This document shows, one piece after another, positions 1 to 7,611 of a stretch of 64,000 nt of DNA. A program made the translations under genes and the position numbers. Below the pieces are notes generated by a model. That model did not search any database, was not told where the DNA came from, and saw only the letters and a program-made list of their open reading frames with translations. Source of the DNA: Bacillus sp. T3 (lineage in GTDB: Bacteria; Bacillota; Bacilli; Bacillales; Cytobacillaceae); NCBI RefSeq assembly GCF_033449965.1, contig NZ_CP137761.1:2046001-2110000 (forward strand). Reading direction: 5' to 3'. Every line of letters begins with the position of its first letter. The first letter of the stretch is position 1.

Positions 1-1
1 T

Positions 2-424
2 GCCGTGAAAAAGGGTGGAGCGATGGCGAGTTCTTATGTTGGTGGACTAAGTGGTGCGTTCATTCCTGTCAGTGAGGATAATGGAATGATTCGTGGAATT
101 ATCGATAAAGCCTTGACTCTTTCAAAGCTTGAAGCGATGACATGCGTATGCTCAGTCGGACTTGATATGATTGCGATCACAGGAGATGTTACGCCTGCAA
201 CACTATCAGCCATTATAGCTGATGAGGCGGCAATCGGAATGATTAATAAAAAGACAACAGCTGTTCGGATCATTCCGGTACCAGGCAAAGAAGAAGGCGA
301 AATGGTGGAATTTGGCGGCTTGCTTGGACGCGCACCTGTCATGGGTGTAAATCCTTTTAGCTCTGAAAAGTTTATCCGTCGTGGCGGAAGAATTCCTGCT
401 CCACTTCAGGCTTTAATTAATTAA
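2..424 (+). CDS. PFL family protein (UPF0210/DUF711), C-terminal part
   Basis: The reading frame is open from the left edge, so only about the last 140 residues of a protein that is normally about 450 residues are present. The visible part has the family's glycine-rich signature (GGLSGAFIPVSED near the start, GGLLGRAPVMGVNPF, and GGRIPAPLQALIN at the end). The family is related to pyruvate formate-lyase-like folds by sequence, but its reaction is unknown to me. An ACT-domain gene usually precedes it and would lie outside the window. The stop is followed by a strong terminator, so this is the last gene of its transcript. Family call is firm; function is unknown. Confidence 0.85.
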   Translation, partial: AVKKGGAMASSYVGGLSGAFIPVSEDNGMIRGIIDKALTLSKLEAMTCVCSVGLDMIAITGDVTPATLSAIIADEAAIGMINKKTTAVRIIPVPGKEEGEMVEFGGLLGRAPVMGVNPFSSEKFIRRGGRIPAPLQALIN

Positions 425-460
425 TGTTAGATCTTAATTCATAAATGTTTTAATTCATGC

Positions 461-498
461 AAAAAGCATTGAAGGAACTATACCTTCAATGCTTTTTG
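461..498 (+). terminator. Rho-independent terminator after the PFL gene
   Basis: A perfect 15-bp stem (AAAAAGCATTGAAGG paired with CCTTCAATGCTTTTT) surrounds a short loop. The A-run and T-run arms let it work in both directions, so it may also end the convergent ywbE transcript. Confidence 0.85.
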
Positions 499-696
499 TT
501 AATTACTAAGTATTTCTTTGACCCTACCAACCTGTCCATCGAGAAGCCTAACCTTGATCCCGTGTGGGTGAAAGCTAGAGTTTGTGAGGATGTCTTTTAC
601 AACCCCATTTGTCAGTTTTCCGGATTTTTGATCCGCCTTAAGGACAATCTTGACCTGAGTACCTGGAGAGATGTTACTACGATTTTGTCCTCCCAT
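499..696 (-). CDS. ywbE: YwbE family protein (DUF2196)
   Basis: This 65-residue protein matches the Bacillus YwbE family along its whole length: ISPGTQVKIVLKADQKSGKLTNG at the N-terminus, VVKDILTNSSFHPHGIKVRL in the middle and DGQVGRV at the end. Its function is unknown; the small beta-rich fold resembles RNA-binding barrels, which is only an inference. Its ATG overlaps the stop codon of the upstream gene (TAATG), so translation is probably coupled. It converges on the PFL gene. Confidence 0.85.
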   Translation of the reverse strand: MGGQNRSNISPGTQVKIVLKADQKSGKLTNGVVKDILTNSSFHPHGIKVRLLDGQVGRVKEILSN

Positions 697-899
697 TATA
701 CACCGGTGCGTCTACTTTGATTATTTGTTTTTTTAGTCCGTTGGCTTGTTAATTTTTTTGTTGCTGTTGAAGCATTAGCATAGGACTGATTTGCTGCCGA
801 TTTGTTTTTCTTATTTTCGAGTTGTTGCTTGATTGCTTCCTGGAGGCTCAATTTCTTTTTAGAAGTATCGGTTTTTTCTGGTTGCATTTGATCAGACAT
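696..899 (-). CDS. small basic hypothetical protein
   Basis: A 67-residue, lysine- and serine-rich protein with no motif I recognise. The middle (LSLQEAIKQQLENKKNK) looks helical and the C-terminal third is polar and basic (TSQRTKKTNNQSRRTG), as in disordered nucleic-acid-binding tails. The stop overlaps the ywbE start by one base (TAATG), which supports both starts and suggests a two-gene operon. A palindromic repeat copy lies directly upstream. Confidence 0.6.
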   Translation of the reverse strand: MSDQMQPEKTDTSKKKLSLQEAIKQQLENKKNKSAANQSYANASTATKKLTSQRTKKTNNQSRRTGV

Positions 900-935
900 G
901 GTATATTCTCCATTCGTTTTAGTATTTATATTAAT

Positions 936-1021
936 GCTTTGTTAATTTTGTCTGTTGATTTCCGCTCTAGGTGCTCCAATCAACAGAGTGCTTAAAAATC
1001 AACAACTTTCTTTAACATAAC
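936..1021 (-). repeat. interspersed palindromic repeat, copy 1
   Basis: On the minus strand it carries the core GTTGATTGGAGCACC followed by GAGCGGAAATCAACAG, flanked by GTTAAAGAAAG on one side and TTAACAAAG on the other. It is one of eight copies in the window, all between genes. Confidence 0.8.
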
Positions 1022-1128
1022 ATATATTATAATCTATTTTTCATCATTAAGGCATGAAGAATACGGCTAATTAATTATTGACTTTAAGGGGATTTCCCAT
1101 TATGCTTATGTTAATTAAATAACGTATC

Positions 1129-1225
1129 CTCTAAAGGGGAGTAGCTTTAACAGCAAGGTCGTCATTTCAGAGTGTTTGCTCTCGGCTTTGTTGGCAGCAT
1201 TGATGTTGTTAGCCAGACCTTTACC
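1129..1225 (+). ncRNA. yybP-ykoY manganese riboswitch
   Basis: The aptamer core is nearly canonical: AAAGGGGAGTAGC at 1133-1145, AAGGTCGTCATTTC in the middle, CTCGGCTTTGTTGGC, and the closing CAGACCTTT at 1214-1222 that pairs with the opening AAAGG to form P1. The P1 3' arm is shared with the 5' arm of the following terminator, so the predicted logic is that manganese stabilises P1 and turns transcription on. Usual targets are TerC/YkoY, MntP or P-type ATPases. Here the next gene is a Spo0M-like protein, with a second terminator and a repeat in between, so the regulated gene is uncertain. Confidence 0.9.
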
Positions 1226-1245
1226 ATTTTGGTAAAGGTCTTTAT
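1216..1245 (+). terminator. riboswitch expression-platform terminator
   Basis: GACCTTTACC pairs with GGTAAAGGTC around a 5-base loop and is followed by a short T-run. Its 5' arm overlaps the 3' arm of riboswitch P1. Confidence 0.8.
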
Positions 1246-1250
1246 GTTTA

Positions 1251-1283
1251 GACCGTTACCAATCATAGGTAACGGTCTTTTTC
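1251..1283 (+). terminator. second terminator, near copy of the first
   Basis: GACCGTTACC pairs with GGTAACGGTC around a 7-base loop, followed by TTTTTC. It differs from the preceding hairpin by one base per arm, as if duplicated with compensatory change. Confidence 0.8.
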
Positions 1284-1311
1284 GTTTATACTAATGCTTA
1301 ATTTTTATTTA

Positions 1312-1387
1312 GGCTCTGTTAAAGCTCATAGTTGATTTTTTCACTATGTTGATTGGAGCGGAAATCAACAGGCAAACTTAACGGAGC
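1312..1387 (+). repeat. interspersed palindromic repeat, copy 2
   Basis: GGCTCTGTTAAAGCTC leads into GTTGATTTTTTCACTATG, then GTTGATTGGAGCGGAAATCAACAG, and closes with TTAACGGAGC. It is almost identical to the copy at 62660-62737. It sits between the manganese riboswitch and the next gene. Confidence 0.85.
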
Positions 1388-1422
1388 GTTTAATAAAAAA
1401 ATTTTACGGAGGTTAGGTAATC

Positions 1423-1812
1423 ATGATTTTAAGAAAATACATGTCTTTAATGGGAATTGGTTCTGCTCAGGTCGACTTAATCATAGATAAAAATAGATAT
1501 AGACGAGCTGAAATGGTGAATGGTCGAATTCATATTATCGGCGGAACGGTTGAACAACAAATCAAAAGAATTGAGTGTGATTTCGTCAAAACAAATCCGA
1601 TTTTAGAAACGGAAGAAATAATTGATTCTGTGACAATATTAACGAAACAGCAAATTGATTCTGGAGAGAGGAGTCATTTTGAATTTCACTTTCAGCTTTC
1701 GGAGGATTTAGAAAGGACGTCACAAACAAGCTCATATCATTTTAAAACAAAGCTTATTTTTAATGAGGGTGTGAAAAGTCTGGATCACGATCCAATCTTT
1801 ATCGTCGATTAA
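1423..1812 (+). CDS. short Spo0M-like (arrestin-fold) protein
   Basis: The 129 residues correspond to the N-terminal half of Spo0M, a sporulation control protein of about 258 residues in B. subtilis. The match runs from GIGSAQVDLIIDKNRYRRAE through VNGRIHIIGGTVEQQIKRI to SLDHDPIFIVD, where the protein stops; no continuation exists in any frame downstream. Such half-length paralogues keep only the first arrestin-like beta domain. A GGAGG ribosome binding site precedes the ATG. It follows a manganese riboswitch and precedes a DedA gene, but I cannot say that either is functionally linked. Confidence 0.75.
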   Translation: MILRKYMSLMGIGSAQVDLIIDKNRYRRAEMVNGRIHIIGGTVEQQIKRIECDFVKTNPILETEEIIDSVTILTKQQIDSGERSHFEFHFQLSEDLERTSQTSSYHFKTKLIFNEGVKSLDHDPIFIVD

Positions 1813-1929
1813 GTGAAATTGTTATAAGCATTGTACGCAATTTGCTATAATAAAGGAGAAATGAATTTAGGATAAAATTGGAAAACCTCTTTGTTATCGC
1901 ATTTGTGTTATCTTTTTTGGAGGCGTTTC

Positions 1930-2541
1930 ATGCAAACTTGGATTACTGATTTTATGGGGCAATTTGGTTATGTAGGTATTTTTTTGCTGATGTGTTTAGA
2001 AAATGTATTTCCGCCAATACCATCTGAGTTAATTTTACCTTTTGGAGGATTTATGACGACCTATTCTGACTTAAGTGTAATAGGGGTCATATTAGCTGCA
2101 ACAGGGGGCTCGATAGCTGGTGCAATTGTTTTGTACGGAGTTGGACTGCTGCTTGATGTGGAACGGTTGTTAAAAATTATTGACCGCTGGGGGAAATATC
2201 TTCATGTAAAACAGGAGGATATTTTAAAAGCAGATGCCTGGTTTGACAAACATGGCTATTGGACAGTTTTGTTTTGTAGAATGATTCCTTTTATTAGAAG
2301 TATGATATCGATTCCAGCAGGGATGTCGAATATGAAGCTTCTTATCTTTTTGTTTTTCACAACAGTGGGAACACTAATTTGGAATTCGCTACTTGTTGGC
2401 GCAGGTGCGTTGCTTGGGAATTCGTGGGAAAAGGTCCTCGATTTTATGGGAGTTTACGCAAATATCATCTATATCATTTTTTTCGTAGTGGCATTGGTTT
2501 TACTTGTTTATTTTATATTGAAAAAAAGGGATAAAAAATAA
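1930..2541 (+). CDS. DedA family membrane protein
   Basis: A 203-residue membrane protein with the DedA/SNARE-associated hallmarks: the re-entrant segment LENVFPPIPSELILPFGGF near residue 25 and the FCRMIPFIRSMISIPAGMSNM segment near residue 115, between several transmembrane helices. DedA proteins act in the cytoplasmic membrane as proton-coupled lipid-carrier or phospholipid flippases. I chose the ATG at 1930 because TGGAGG lies just upstream; an in-frame upstream extension to 1891 lacks a site and is not conserved-looking. A terminator follows at once, so it is transcribed alone or with the Spo0M-like gene 120 bases upstream. Confidence 0.85.
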   Translation: MQTWITDFMGQFGYVGIFLLMCLENVFPPIPSELILPFGGFMTTYSDLSVIGVILAATGGSIAGAIVLYGVGLLLDVERLLKIIDRWGKYLHVKQEDILKADAWFDKHGYWTVLFCRMIPFIRSMISIPAGMSNMKLLIFLFFTTVGTLIWNSLLVGAGALLGNSWEKVLDFMGVYANIIYIIFFVVALVLLVYFILKKRDKK

Positions 2542-2588
2542 ATGGCTGACTAGGTGTCTGAATATTCACCTTGTCAGCCATATTTTTT
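2542..2588 (+). terminator. terminator between convergent DedA and lipoprotein genes
   Basis: ATGGCTGAC pairs with GTCAGCCAT, with an inner AGGTG/CACCT stem, followed by ATTTTTTA. Confidence 0.75.
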
Positions 2589-3078
2589 AGGTTTCGTTTT
2601 TGTCAATTGTAACTTTATGATCCTTTGCTAATTGTTCAAGCTTATTTACATAGTCTTCAATAAGCTTTCTCCCTTTTTTTAGTTTTTCATTTGCTTTTGT
2701 AATCAGAACTGGATCTTGTGTTTCCAATGCTTTGATAATGATTGTAAATGCTTCATATTGAAGTTTGGCACCTTCGAGATAAATATCATGGATTTCCTTT
2801 AATTCTGTATTTTCTATTTTGACTGAGTTAAGCTCATCTAGAAATTTTTCATAATTCGGAATGACTTCATTTTTTAACGTCTCATACAACACCTGATCAT
2901 TGGTGAAGTTTGCACCAGTAACACCTTCATAGGCTGATACGGCTTTCTTTTCGAGTTTATGAGCTGTTGTTAAGTCGCTATTAAGATACTGAAGTAATTC
3001 ATCCTGAATCGGGTCATTGAAACAGCCTGATAGGATTACGAAACAAAATGCAAATAATACAATGATGCGCTTTCTCAA
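2587..3078 (-). CDS. putative lipoprotein, helical
   Basis: The N-terminus MRKRIIVLFAFCFVILSGC is a typical lipoprotein signal with a SGC lipobox, so the mature protein should start at the cysteine and be anchored outside the membrane. The remaining 140 or so residues are charged and strongly helical (for example LEKKAVSAYEGVTG and YVNKLEQLAKDHK), without a motif of known activity. I prefer the TTG at 3078 because AGGGGG lies about 8 bases upstream; a GTG at 3087 is the alternative. It stands alone between a convergent DedA gene and a divergent CarD-type gene. Confidence 0.7.
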   Translation of the reverse strand: MRKRIIVLFAFCFVILSGCFNDPIQDELLQYLNSDLTTAHKLEKKAVSAYEGVTGANFTNDQVLYETLKNEVIPNYEKFLDELNSVKIENTELKEIHDIYLEGAKLQYEAFTIIIKALETQDPVLITKANEKLKKGRKLIEDYVNKLEQLAKDHKVTIDKNET

Positions 3079-3258
3079 ACCGTGCACCCCCTCATCCCTA
3101 CTTTATGAGAACTGGGAAGTCCGATATGAAAGAAAATTAAATGGAAAAAAAGTGAAAAATGTTGACAAAAATATTTGTTTAATGATAATATAATAAATTT
3201 GATAAAAAAACTAATCTGTGTTAACCTTAATAAGGTACCTAATACGGAGGTGGATGTT

Positions 3259-3738
3259 CTGTTTAAAATCGGCGATAACATTGTATATCCAATGCATGGA
3301 GCAGGAGTCATTGAGGCCATTGAAGAAAAGGAAGTACTCGGAGAAACTCAGAAGTATTATGTCATTAAAATGCCTATCAATAACATGAATGTATTGATAC
3401 CAATGGGAAAGGTTGAACGTTCGCGCATACGGATGGTTGTTGATATCCCAATCCTTGATGAGGTATTAGATGTTTTTTACCACGGAGAATCGGATCTATC
3501 GCTTACATGGAAAGACAGATATAGAATCAACATGGAGAAATTAAAAACGGGTGATATTCTTGAAGGTGCTGAGGTTGTCCGGGATCTTATGCGAATTAAC
3601 AAAGAAAAGACCTTGAATTCAAGCGAAAGACAGATGCTTGATAGCGCTAGAAAAATTTTCGTTAGCGAACTAGGATTAGTAAAAGGACTCGATGAAATTC
3701 AAGCGATGGATATGTTGAGTGAAAACATTCCTTCATAA
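3259..3738 (+). CDS. ydeB: CarD-like transcriptional regulator with CTG start
   Basis: The N-terminal CarD/TRCF RNA-polymerase-interacting domain is clear (FKIGDNIVYPMHGAGVIEAIEEKEV), followed by the helical C-terminal region (GAEVVRDLMRINKEK, LNSSERQMLDSARKI). CarD proteins bind the RNA polymerase beta subunit and stabilise open promoter complexes. B. subtilis YdeB begins with MFQIGDNIVYP, which matches a start at the CTG at 3259; GGAGG at 3246-3250 is 8 bases upstream. The only other in-frame starts overlap that site or lie far upstream without one. It is monocistronic, ending at a terminator. Confidence 0.85.
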   Translation: MFKIGDNIVYPMHGAGVIEAIEEKEVLGETQKYYVIKMPINNMNVLIPMGKVERSRIRMVVDIPILDEVLDVFYHGESDLSLTWKDRYRINMEKLKTGDILEGAEVVRDLMRINKEKTLNSSERQMLDSARKIFVSELGLVKGLDEIQAMDMLSENIPS

Positions 3739-3759
3739 AAATATGAAATAAAAAGAGTG

Positions 3760-3785
3760 AAAAAGCTGAAAGGCTTTTTTTTTTT
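3760..3785 (+). terminator. terminator after CarD-like gene
   Basis: A short stem (AAAAGC paired with GCTTTT) is followed by an 11-base T-run. Confidence 0.6.
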
Positions 3786-3837
3786 GCCTATTATTTTATT
3801 TTTTGGTAAGGACATGTTAAAGAATATTGTTTATGTT

Positions 3838-3923
3838 TGAACACTCTGTTGATTGGAGTGGAAGGTGCGAAACTCCCTCGCAGAAAGGGAGCACCTGGAG
3901 CGGAAATCAACAGAGTCTTTGTT
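3838..3923 (+). repeat. interspersed palindromic repeat, copy 3
   Basis: ACTCTGTTGATTGGAGTGGAAGGTGCG leads into a CTCCCTCGCAGAAAGGGAG hairpin centre and closes with GCACCTGGAGCGGAAATCAACAGAGT. This copy keeps part of the centre that the shorter copies have lost. Confidence 0.85.
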
Positions 3924-4038
3924 ATAAAATGATGTTTATAAAACCAAATCGATACCAGAATAATTGAACTCTTTTGAGGAAAAATAAAAGTTGTTGATAA
4001 TGAATGAACTTCTGAAGTTCAAAAAAGGATGTGTTAAT

Positions 4039-4419
4039 GTGAATAATAATTGGATGAATGTTTTGAATGATATAAGCAAAAATATAAATCTGTTTGGTAA
4101 AAGAAAAACGAGTAAAAAGGGAATTATGTTAGCGTCCTTTCTTGGCTTAGGAATGAGTGCTGCTGCGTATCGCATTGGTAAAAGCCAAAATCAAACCAAC
4201 CAATCTGATCGCTTGCAAGGCTTAATGGATAATTTTCAAAAAAGTAAAAACATCTCGTTACCTAATGTAGCATTTGCTGAATTTGCCAAAGAGTTAACAC
4301 CGAAAGTAGAAGATGCTGCATTTTCGAAGCAAAATACGAAGAATGAGGAATTCTCTGAGTCATTACCAACATCAGATTCACAACCTAAAAAAGAAGACTT
4401 TGATGATTTCGTTATATAA
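4039..4419 (+). CDS. hypothetical protein with one membrane segment
   Basis: About 126 residues. A basic N-terminal region (LFGKRKTSKKG) precedes one hydrophobic stretch (IMLASFLGLGMSAAAYRIG, near residues 30-48), and the rest is polar and acidic, ending in KKEDFDDFVI. This suggests an inner-membrane anchor with a disordered tail; topology is inferred only. The GTG at 4039 is preferred because AAAGGA lies about 10 bases upstream; an ATG at 4054 is possible. It is followed within 40 bases by another small gene, so the two may be co-transcribed. No family recognised. Confidence 0.6.
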   Translation: MNNNWMNVLNDISKNINLFGKRKTSKKGIMLASFLGLGMSAAAYRIGKSQNQTNQSDRLQGLMDNFQKSKNISLPNVAFAEFAKELTPKVEDAAFSKQNTKNEEFSESLPTSDSQPKKEDFDDFVI

Positions 4420-4457
4420 AATCACTAAAATAATTAGCAAAAAGGAGGTTTTCGACA

Positions 4458-4586
4458 ATGAGCCAATCTAAGCATGAAAAAGAGCGGTTGTGGCGCGTAA
4501 AAAAAGAAGATCAACACCCTCATGGAAAAGTTAAGTCATTTGAACAGTTAGCAGAAGGTAAAGGAAATGATATCAAAAATAAATAA
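4458..4586 (+). CDS. 42-residue protein, DUF6254-like
   Basis: The ATG follows an excellent AAAGGAGG site by 9 bases. The 42 residues begin MSQSKHEKERLWRVKK and contain HPHGKVKSFEQLAEGK, the pattern I associate with small Bacillus proteins of the DUF6254 type (conserved NPHGKVKS). It is hydrophilic and basic, with no known function. A hairpin directly after the stop ends the transcript. Confidence 0.65.
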   Translation: MSQSKHEKERLWRVKKEDQHPHGKVKSFEQLAEGKGNDIKNK

Positions 4587-4590
4587 AAAA

Positions 4591-4615
4591 AGGACCAGGG
4601 TTCAAACCTTGGTCC
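4591..4615. terminator. bidirectional terminator
   Basis: AGGACCAGGG pairs with CCTTGGTCCT. A long A-run on its left makes it a good terminator for the minus-strand DUF1292 gene; the plus side has only a weak T-run. Confidence 0.7.
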
Positions 4616-4622
4616 TCTCGCT

Positions 4623-4897
4623 TTACTCGTCGGCTTCGTCGAAAATTTGGTCAAAAGCTTCTGAAACCATTTCAAATTCTTCATCCGTTTCAATAGCAGC
4701 AAGTTCTCCGTCTACATCGACTTTTAAAAAAAGAGATCAATATCTTCCTCTTCATCTTCGTTTTGAATATCTTCTACAAACCCAACAGCGACATATTCTG
4801 TGCCTTTTAGCTCAATGGTTCCTAGCACTTCAACTTCTTGCTCGTTTCCATCATGATCTTCAATCGTAAAAACTTCACCAACTTCAATTTTTTCCAT
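4623..4897 (-). CDS. DUF1292 family protein (one-base frameshift)
   Basis: Residues 1-57 (MEKIEVGEVFTIEDHDGNEQ to EEDIDLFF) are followed by an immediate stop, but shifting one base gives LKVDVDGELAAIETDEEF ... FDEADE, the normal C-terminus of DUF1292 (YrzB-like) proteins. The break falls in a run of seven T on the minus strand (A7 at 4726-4732) where eight are needed, giving an intact 91-residue acidic protein. GAAGGGAGA precedes the ATG. Function is unknown. The loss of one base in a homopolymer is probably a sequencing error rather than a real mutation. Confidence 0.75.
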
Positions 4898-5151
4898 TAT
4901 GTATTCTCCCTTCTTATTTCCTATGGAAAGATCTAACTGCCTATACAATATCATCCCATAAATTGATTATTTCATACAAATTTGAGGACGGATTTATTTA
5001 ATTGTTTGTTGTTGCAATCAATAAATTTATCTTTTAAGTCGAATGATGAGAGTATTCGACTATTCCTAACAATTTCCATATGTGATAAAATGATAAAGCT
5101 TTTGTTGTTCTGTATGTAATAACTAAATCTTAACTTAAGGGAAGTAATATT

Positions 5152-6059
5152 ATGAGAAATATACGTAGCATCTTTTGTTGTTTCATCGTTTTAATTTTTA
5201 TTTTGGCAGGCTGCAACGAAGAAAAGCAGATAGTTGAGACCGATATAAACCAACAAAGCTCGGGATCTAAGCAACCATCAACCACTGATAAAAAAGAGGC
5301 TGAAAATAAAACATCAAACTCTGCTGAACAAAAGGTCCAAAATAAGGAAGATCAGTCAAAAACAAAACACCAAGTAAAACAAGAAGAATCAGCATCAGCC
5401 CAAAACCAACCGAATCAAAACGAGGCTCAAAACGGAACTACCACGAGCAGTGGGGATGGCATCGAAGTGGTCGCTCAGCCTGGAGAGTATTCCAGTATTG
5501 GTAAATAAACAAAGAAAGCTTCCGGAGAATTATTCACCACAGGATCTCGTAACAACATCGATTCCATACCTTTCTTCAGCTACAGCGGAAAAAAGAAAAT
5601 TGAGAAGTGAGGCAGCTTCTGCGATTTCCAGACTCTTTGATGGGGCAAAGGCTGATGGTATTAATCTCCTAGGAGTATCAGGTTATCGATCACATGCTAC
5701 ACAAGTATCTTTGTTTAATTACTATGTGCAAAAGGATGGATATGAAAAAGCGAGAACATATAGTGCAGTACCAGGAACAAGTGAACACGAAACTGGTCTT
5801 GCAATTGATGTTACCTGGAGGGGATGGAAGTTGTGCAGCCGAGGATTGCTTTGGAGGTACAGCGGAAGCAAAATGGCTCCAAGAAAATGTTGCTGATTAT
5901 GGATTTATCATTCGCTATCCAAAAGGAAAAGATGCTATTACTGGGTACAAGTATGAACCATGGCACCTGAGATATGTCGGCAAAACGATTGCTTCAGATA
6001 TTATGAATCGTGGAATAACCCTCGAAGAATATTTTAACGCGATACCAGTTAACAACTAA
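5152..6059 (+). CDS. lipoprotein D-alanyl-D-alanine carboxypeptidase, VanY family (two frameshifts)
   Basis: The start MRNIRSIFCCFIVLIFILAGC is a lipoprotein signal, followed by about 85 residues of polar Q/K/E/S-rich linker and an M15B VanY domain. Zinc ligands are visible in SEHETGLAIDV (His, Asp) and EPWHLRYVG (His); SGYRSHATQVSLFN is also typical. It should trim the terminal D-Ala of peptidoglycan stems outside the membrane. Two one-base insertions (CCTGG at 5479-5483 and 5814-5818) break the frame; reading each as CCGG restores QPES and VTGGDGS and a 301-residue protein. Probably intact in the organism. Confidence 0.85.
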
Positions 6060-6100
6060 TGATAAGAAAGGTTCTTGTCCTAAACCGTAGCTAAGTGCTT

Positions 6101-6130
6101 CGAAAAAGGACAGGGACCTTTTTCGTTTCT
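6101..6130 (+). terminator. terminator after VanY-like gene
   Basis: CGAAAAAGG pairs with CCTTTTTCG around ACAGGGA, followed by TTTCT. Confidence 0.75.
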
Positions 6131-6253
6131 ATAAGTATTTATTGAAAGATAATTACTAAAAAATTTGTTTCTAATTATTCTGTTTTATGATTAAATATTA
6201 GTAAGAATTTATTTTTATGCATAAAAATACTTTAGAAACTAAAGGTGAGATTG

Positions 6254-6715
6254 ATGGTGGAGATTAGGAAGGCAAAGATTTCTGATATAGAGACAATACA
6301 TAACCTAATAATTGGTTATGCAGAACAAAAGGTTTTATTACCAAGAACGAGAGAATCGCTTTATCAAAATATCCAAGCGATGTTTGTTGCTGTTATAGAA
6401 GGGGAAATTGTTGGGTGCGCAAGTTTAACGATTTTTGATCAACATTTAGCTGAGATTCGATCATTAGTCGTTGACCCAAACATGGGAAAGCGCGGGATTG
6501 GTAAACTCCTCGTAGATCAAATTATTGAAGAAGCAAAACGGATTGAAATTGAAAGATTGATTTCTCTAACGTACCAGGTGGAATTTTTCCAAAAATGTGG
6601 TTTTGAGGTTACGGTAAAGGATAACATGCCTCAAAAGGTATGGAGTGATTGTATCAATTGTCCAAAAATGCCTAGCTGTGATGAAATTGCGATGGTCTAT
6701 TTTATAAAAAATTAA
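6254..6715 (+). CDS. GNAT family N-acetyltransferase, ArgA-like
   Basis: A 153-residue single-domain acetyltransferase. Strand-4/acetyl-CoA loop features are visible (AEIRSLVVDPNMGKRGIGKLLVDQII, with the RGIGKLL pyrophosphate-binding turn), then YQVEFFQKCGFEV and the ending KVWSDCINCPKMPSCDEIAMVY, which is characteristic of the N-acetylglutamate-synthase-like GNATs of Firmicutes. The substrate is therefore probably an amino acid, but this cannot be settled here. AAAGGTGAG precedes; ATG 6254 is preferred over TTG 6251 and GTG 6257. Monocistronic, with its own terminator. Confidence 0.75.
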   Translation: MVEIRKAKISDIETIHNLIIGYAEQKVLLPRTRESLYQNIQAMFVAVIEGEIVGCASLTIFDQHLAEIRSLVVDPNMGKRGIGKLLVDQIIEEAKRIEIERLISLTYQVEFFQKCGFEVTVKDNMPQKVWSDCINCPKMPSCDEIAMVYFIKN

Positions 6716-6728
6716 TAGAAAACTAGTT

Positions 6729-6764
6729 AAACAGGCTAACTTTAAATGAGTTAGCCTGTTTTGT
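6729..6764 (+). terminator. terminator after acetyltransferase gene
   Basis: AAACAGGCTAACT pairs perfectly with AGTTAGCCTGTTT around TTAAATG. Confidence 0.85.
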
Positions 6765-6877
6765 GTTTGTGGAAAAAACAAAAGACTGAAAATGGAAATT
6801 ATTCTTTCGTTCAAAGAATATAGTTAGATATACATGTGGACGAGTAAGCACTATAACTTTATCAAAAGGGGTAATGT

Positions 6878-7498
6878 ATGTATAAGAACCGGATTCCCTT
6901 TTATATAAATCTATATCGATCACGAAGGAGAAATCTTTTCAGAAGCGGTCTATTCATATTGGGAGGTACGGTACTAGTTGCGATTTCACTACAATTATTT
7001 TTAGTGAAAAATAATATCATAGATGGGGGCATTGTCGGCATCGCTATTATCCTCACTAAGTTTTTTCGCGTGAACATCGGAATTTTGCTGTTAATTTTAA
7101 ATACACCATTTTTATTCATAGGATTCTATTTTCTCGGATTAAGATTTTTGCTGCTTAGTCTATATGCGAGTTTTTCATTATCAATTGGAACCTTTATCCT
7201 TGAACCTCAACCTGCCATTACAGATGATCCTGTAATAATTGTCCTAATTGGAGGTTTTTTATTAGGATTGGGTGTAGGCACGATTATTCGTTTCGGGGGA
7301 TCACTTGATGGAACGGAGATTATGGCAATTCTAATTAGTAAACGTACTCCTTTTTCAATTGGACAGTCCGTTATGATTTTTAATTTCTTTATTTTTGGTT
7401 GTTCAATCTTTGTTTTCGGTTTGAAGGAAGCTTTCTTTTCGTTAGCAACTTTTTTCATTGCCTATCGAACCATTGATTTTTCAATTAAGCATAAATAA
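6878..7498 (+). CDS. YitT family membrane protein lacking the DUF2179 domain
   Basis: The 206 residues contain the YitT (DUF161) membrane unit: about five hydrophobic helices with the family signatures NNIIDGGIVGIAIIL, LNTPFLFIGFYFLG and GGSLDGTEIMAILISKRT. Full YitT proteins are about 280 residues and end with a cytosolic DUF2179 domain; this one stops just after the last helix (AYRTIDFSIKHK), and no downstream frame continues it, so it is a natural short form. Transport substrate is unknown. Confidence 0.8.
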   Translation: MYKNRIPFYINLYRSRRRNLFRSGLFILGGTVLVAISLQLFLVKNNIIDGGIVGIAIILTKFFRVNIGILLLILNTPFLFIGFYFLGLRFLLLSLYASFSLSIGTFILEPQPAITDDPVIIVLIGGFLLGLGVGTIIRFGGSLDGTEIMAILISKRTPFSIGQSVMIFNFFIFGCSIFVFGLKEAFFSLATFFIAYRTIDFSIKHK

Positions 7499-7544
7499 TA
7501 AAACGATAATATAAAAGTATTTATTTGGAAAATAGGCAATGTAC

Positions 7545-7577
7545 ACTTTCTCTAAATCCCGAGGGTACATATATATA
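7545..7577 (+). promoter_or_regulatory. possible mother-cell sigma (SigK/SigE) promoter of the CotB-like gene
   Basis: CATATATATA at 7568-7577 fits the CATANNNTA -10 element of late mother-cell sigma factors, with a CAC element about 16 bases upstream. The gene downstream encodes a spore coat protein. This is a weak motif match. Confidence 0.3.
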
Positions 7578-7611
7578 CAAAGTATAAATGACTGTAGGGG
7601 GCAAATGAGAA

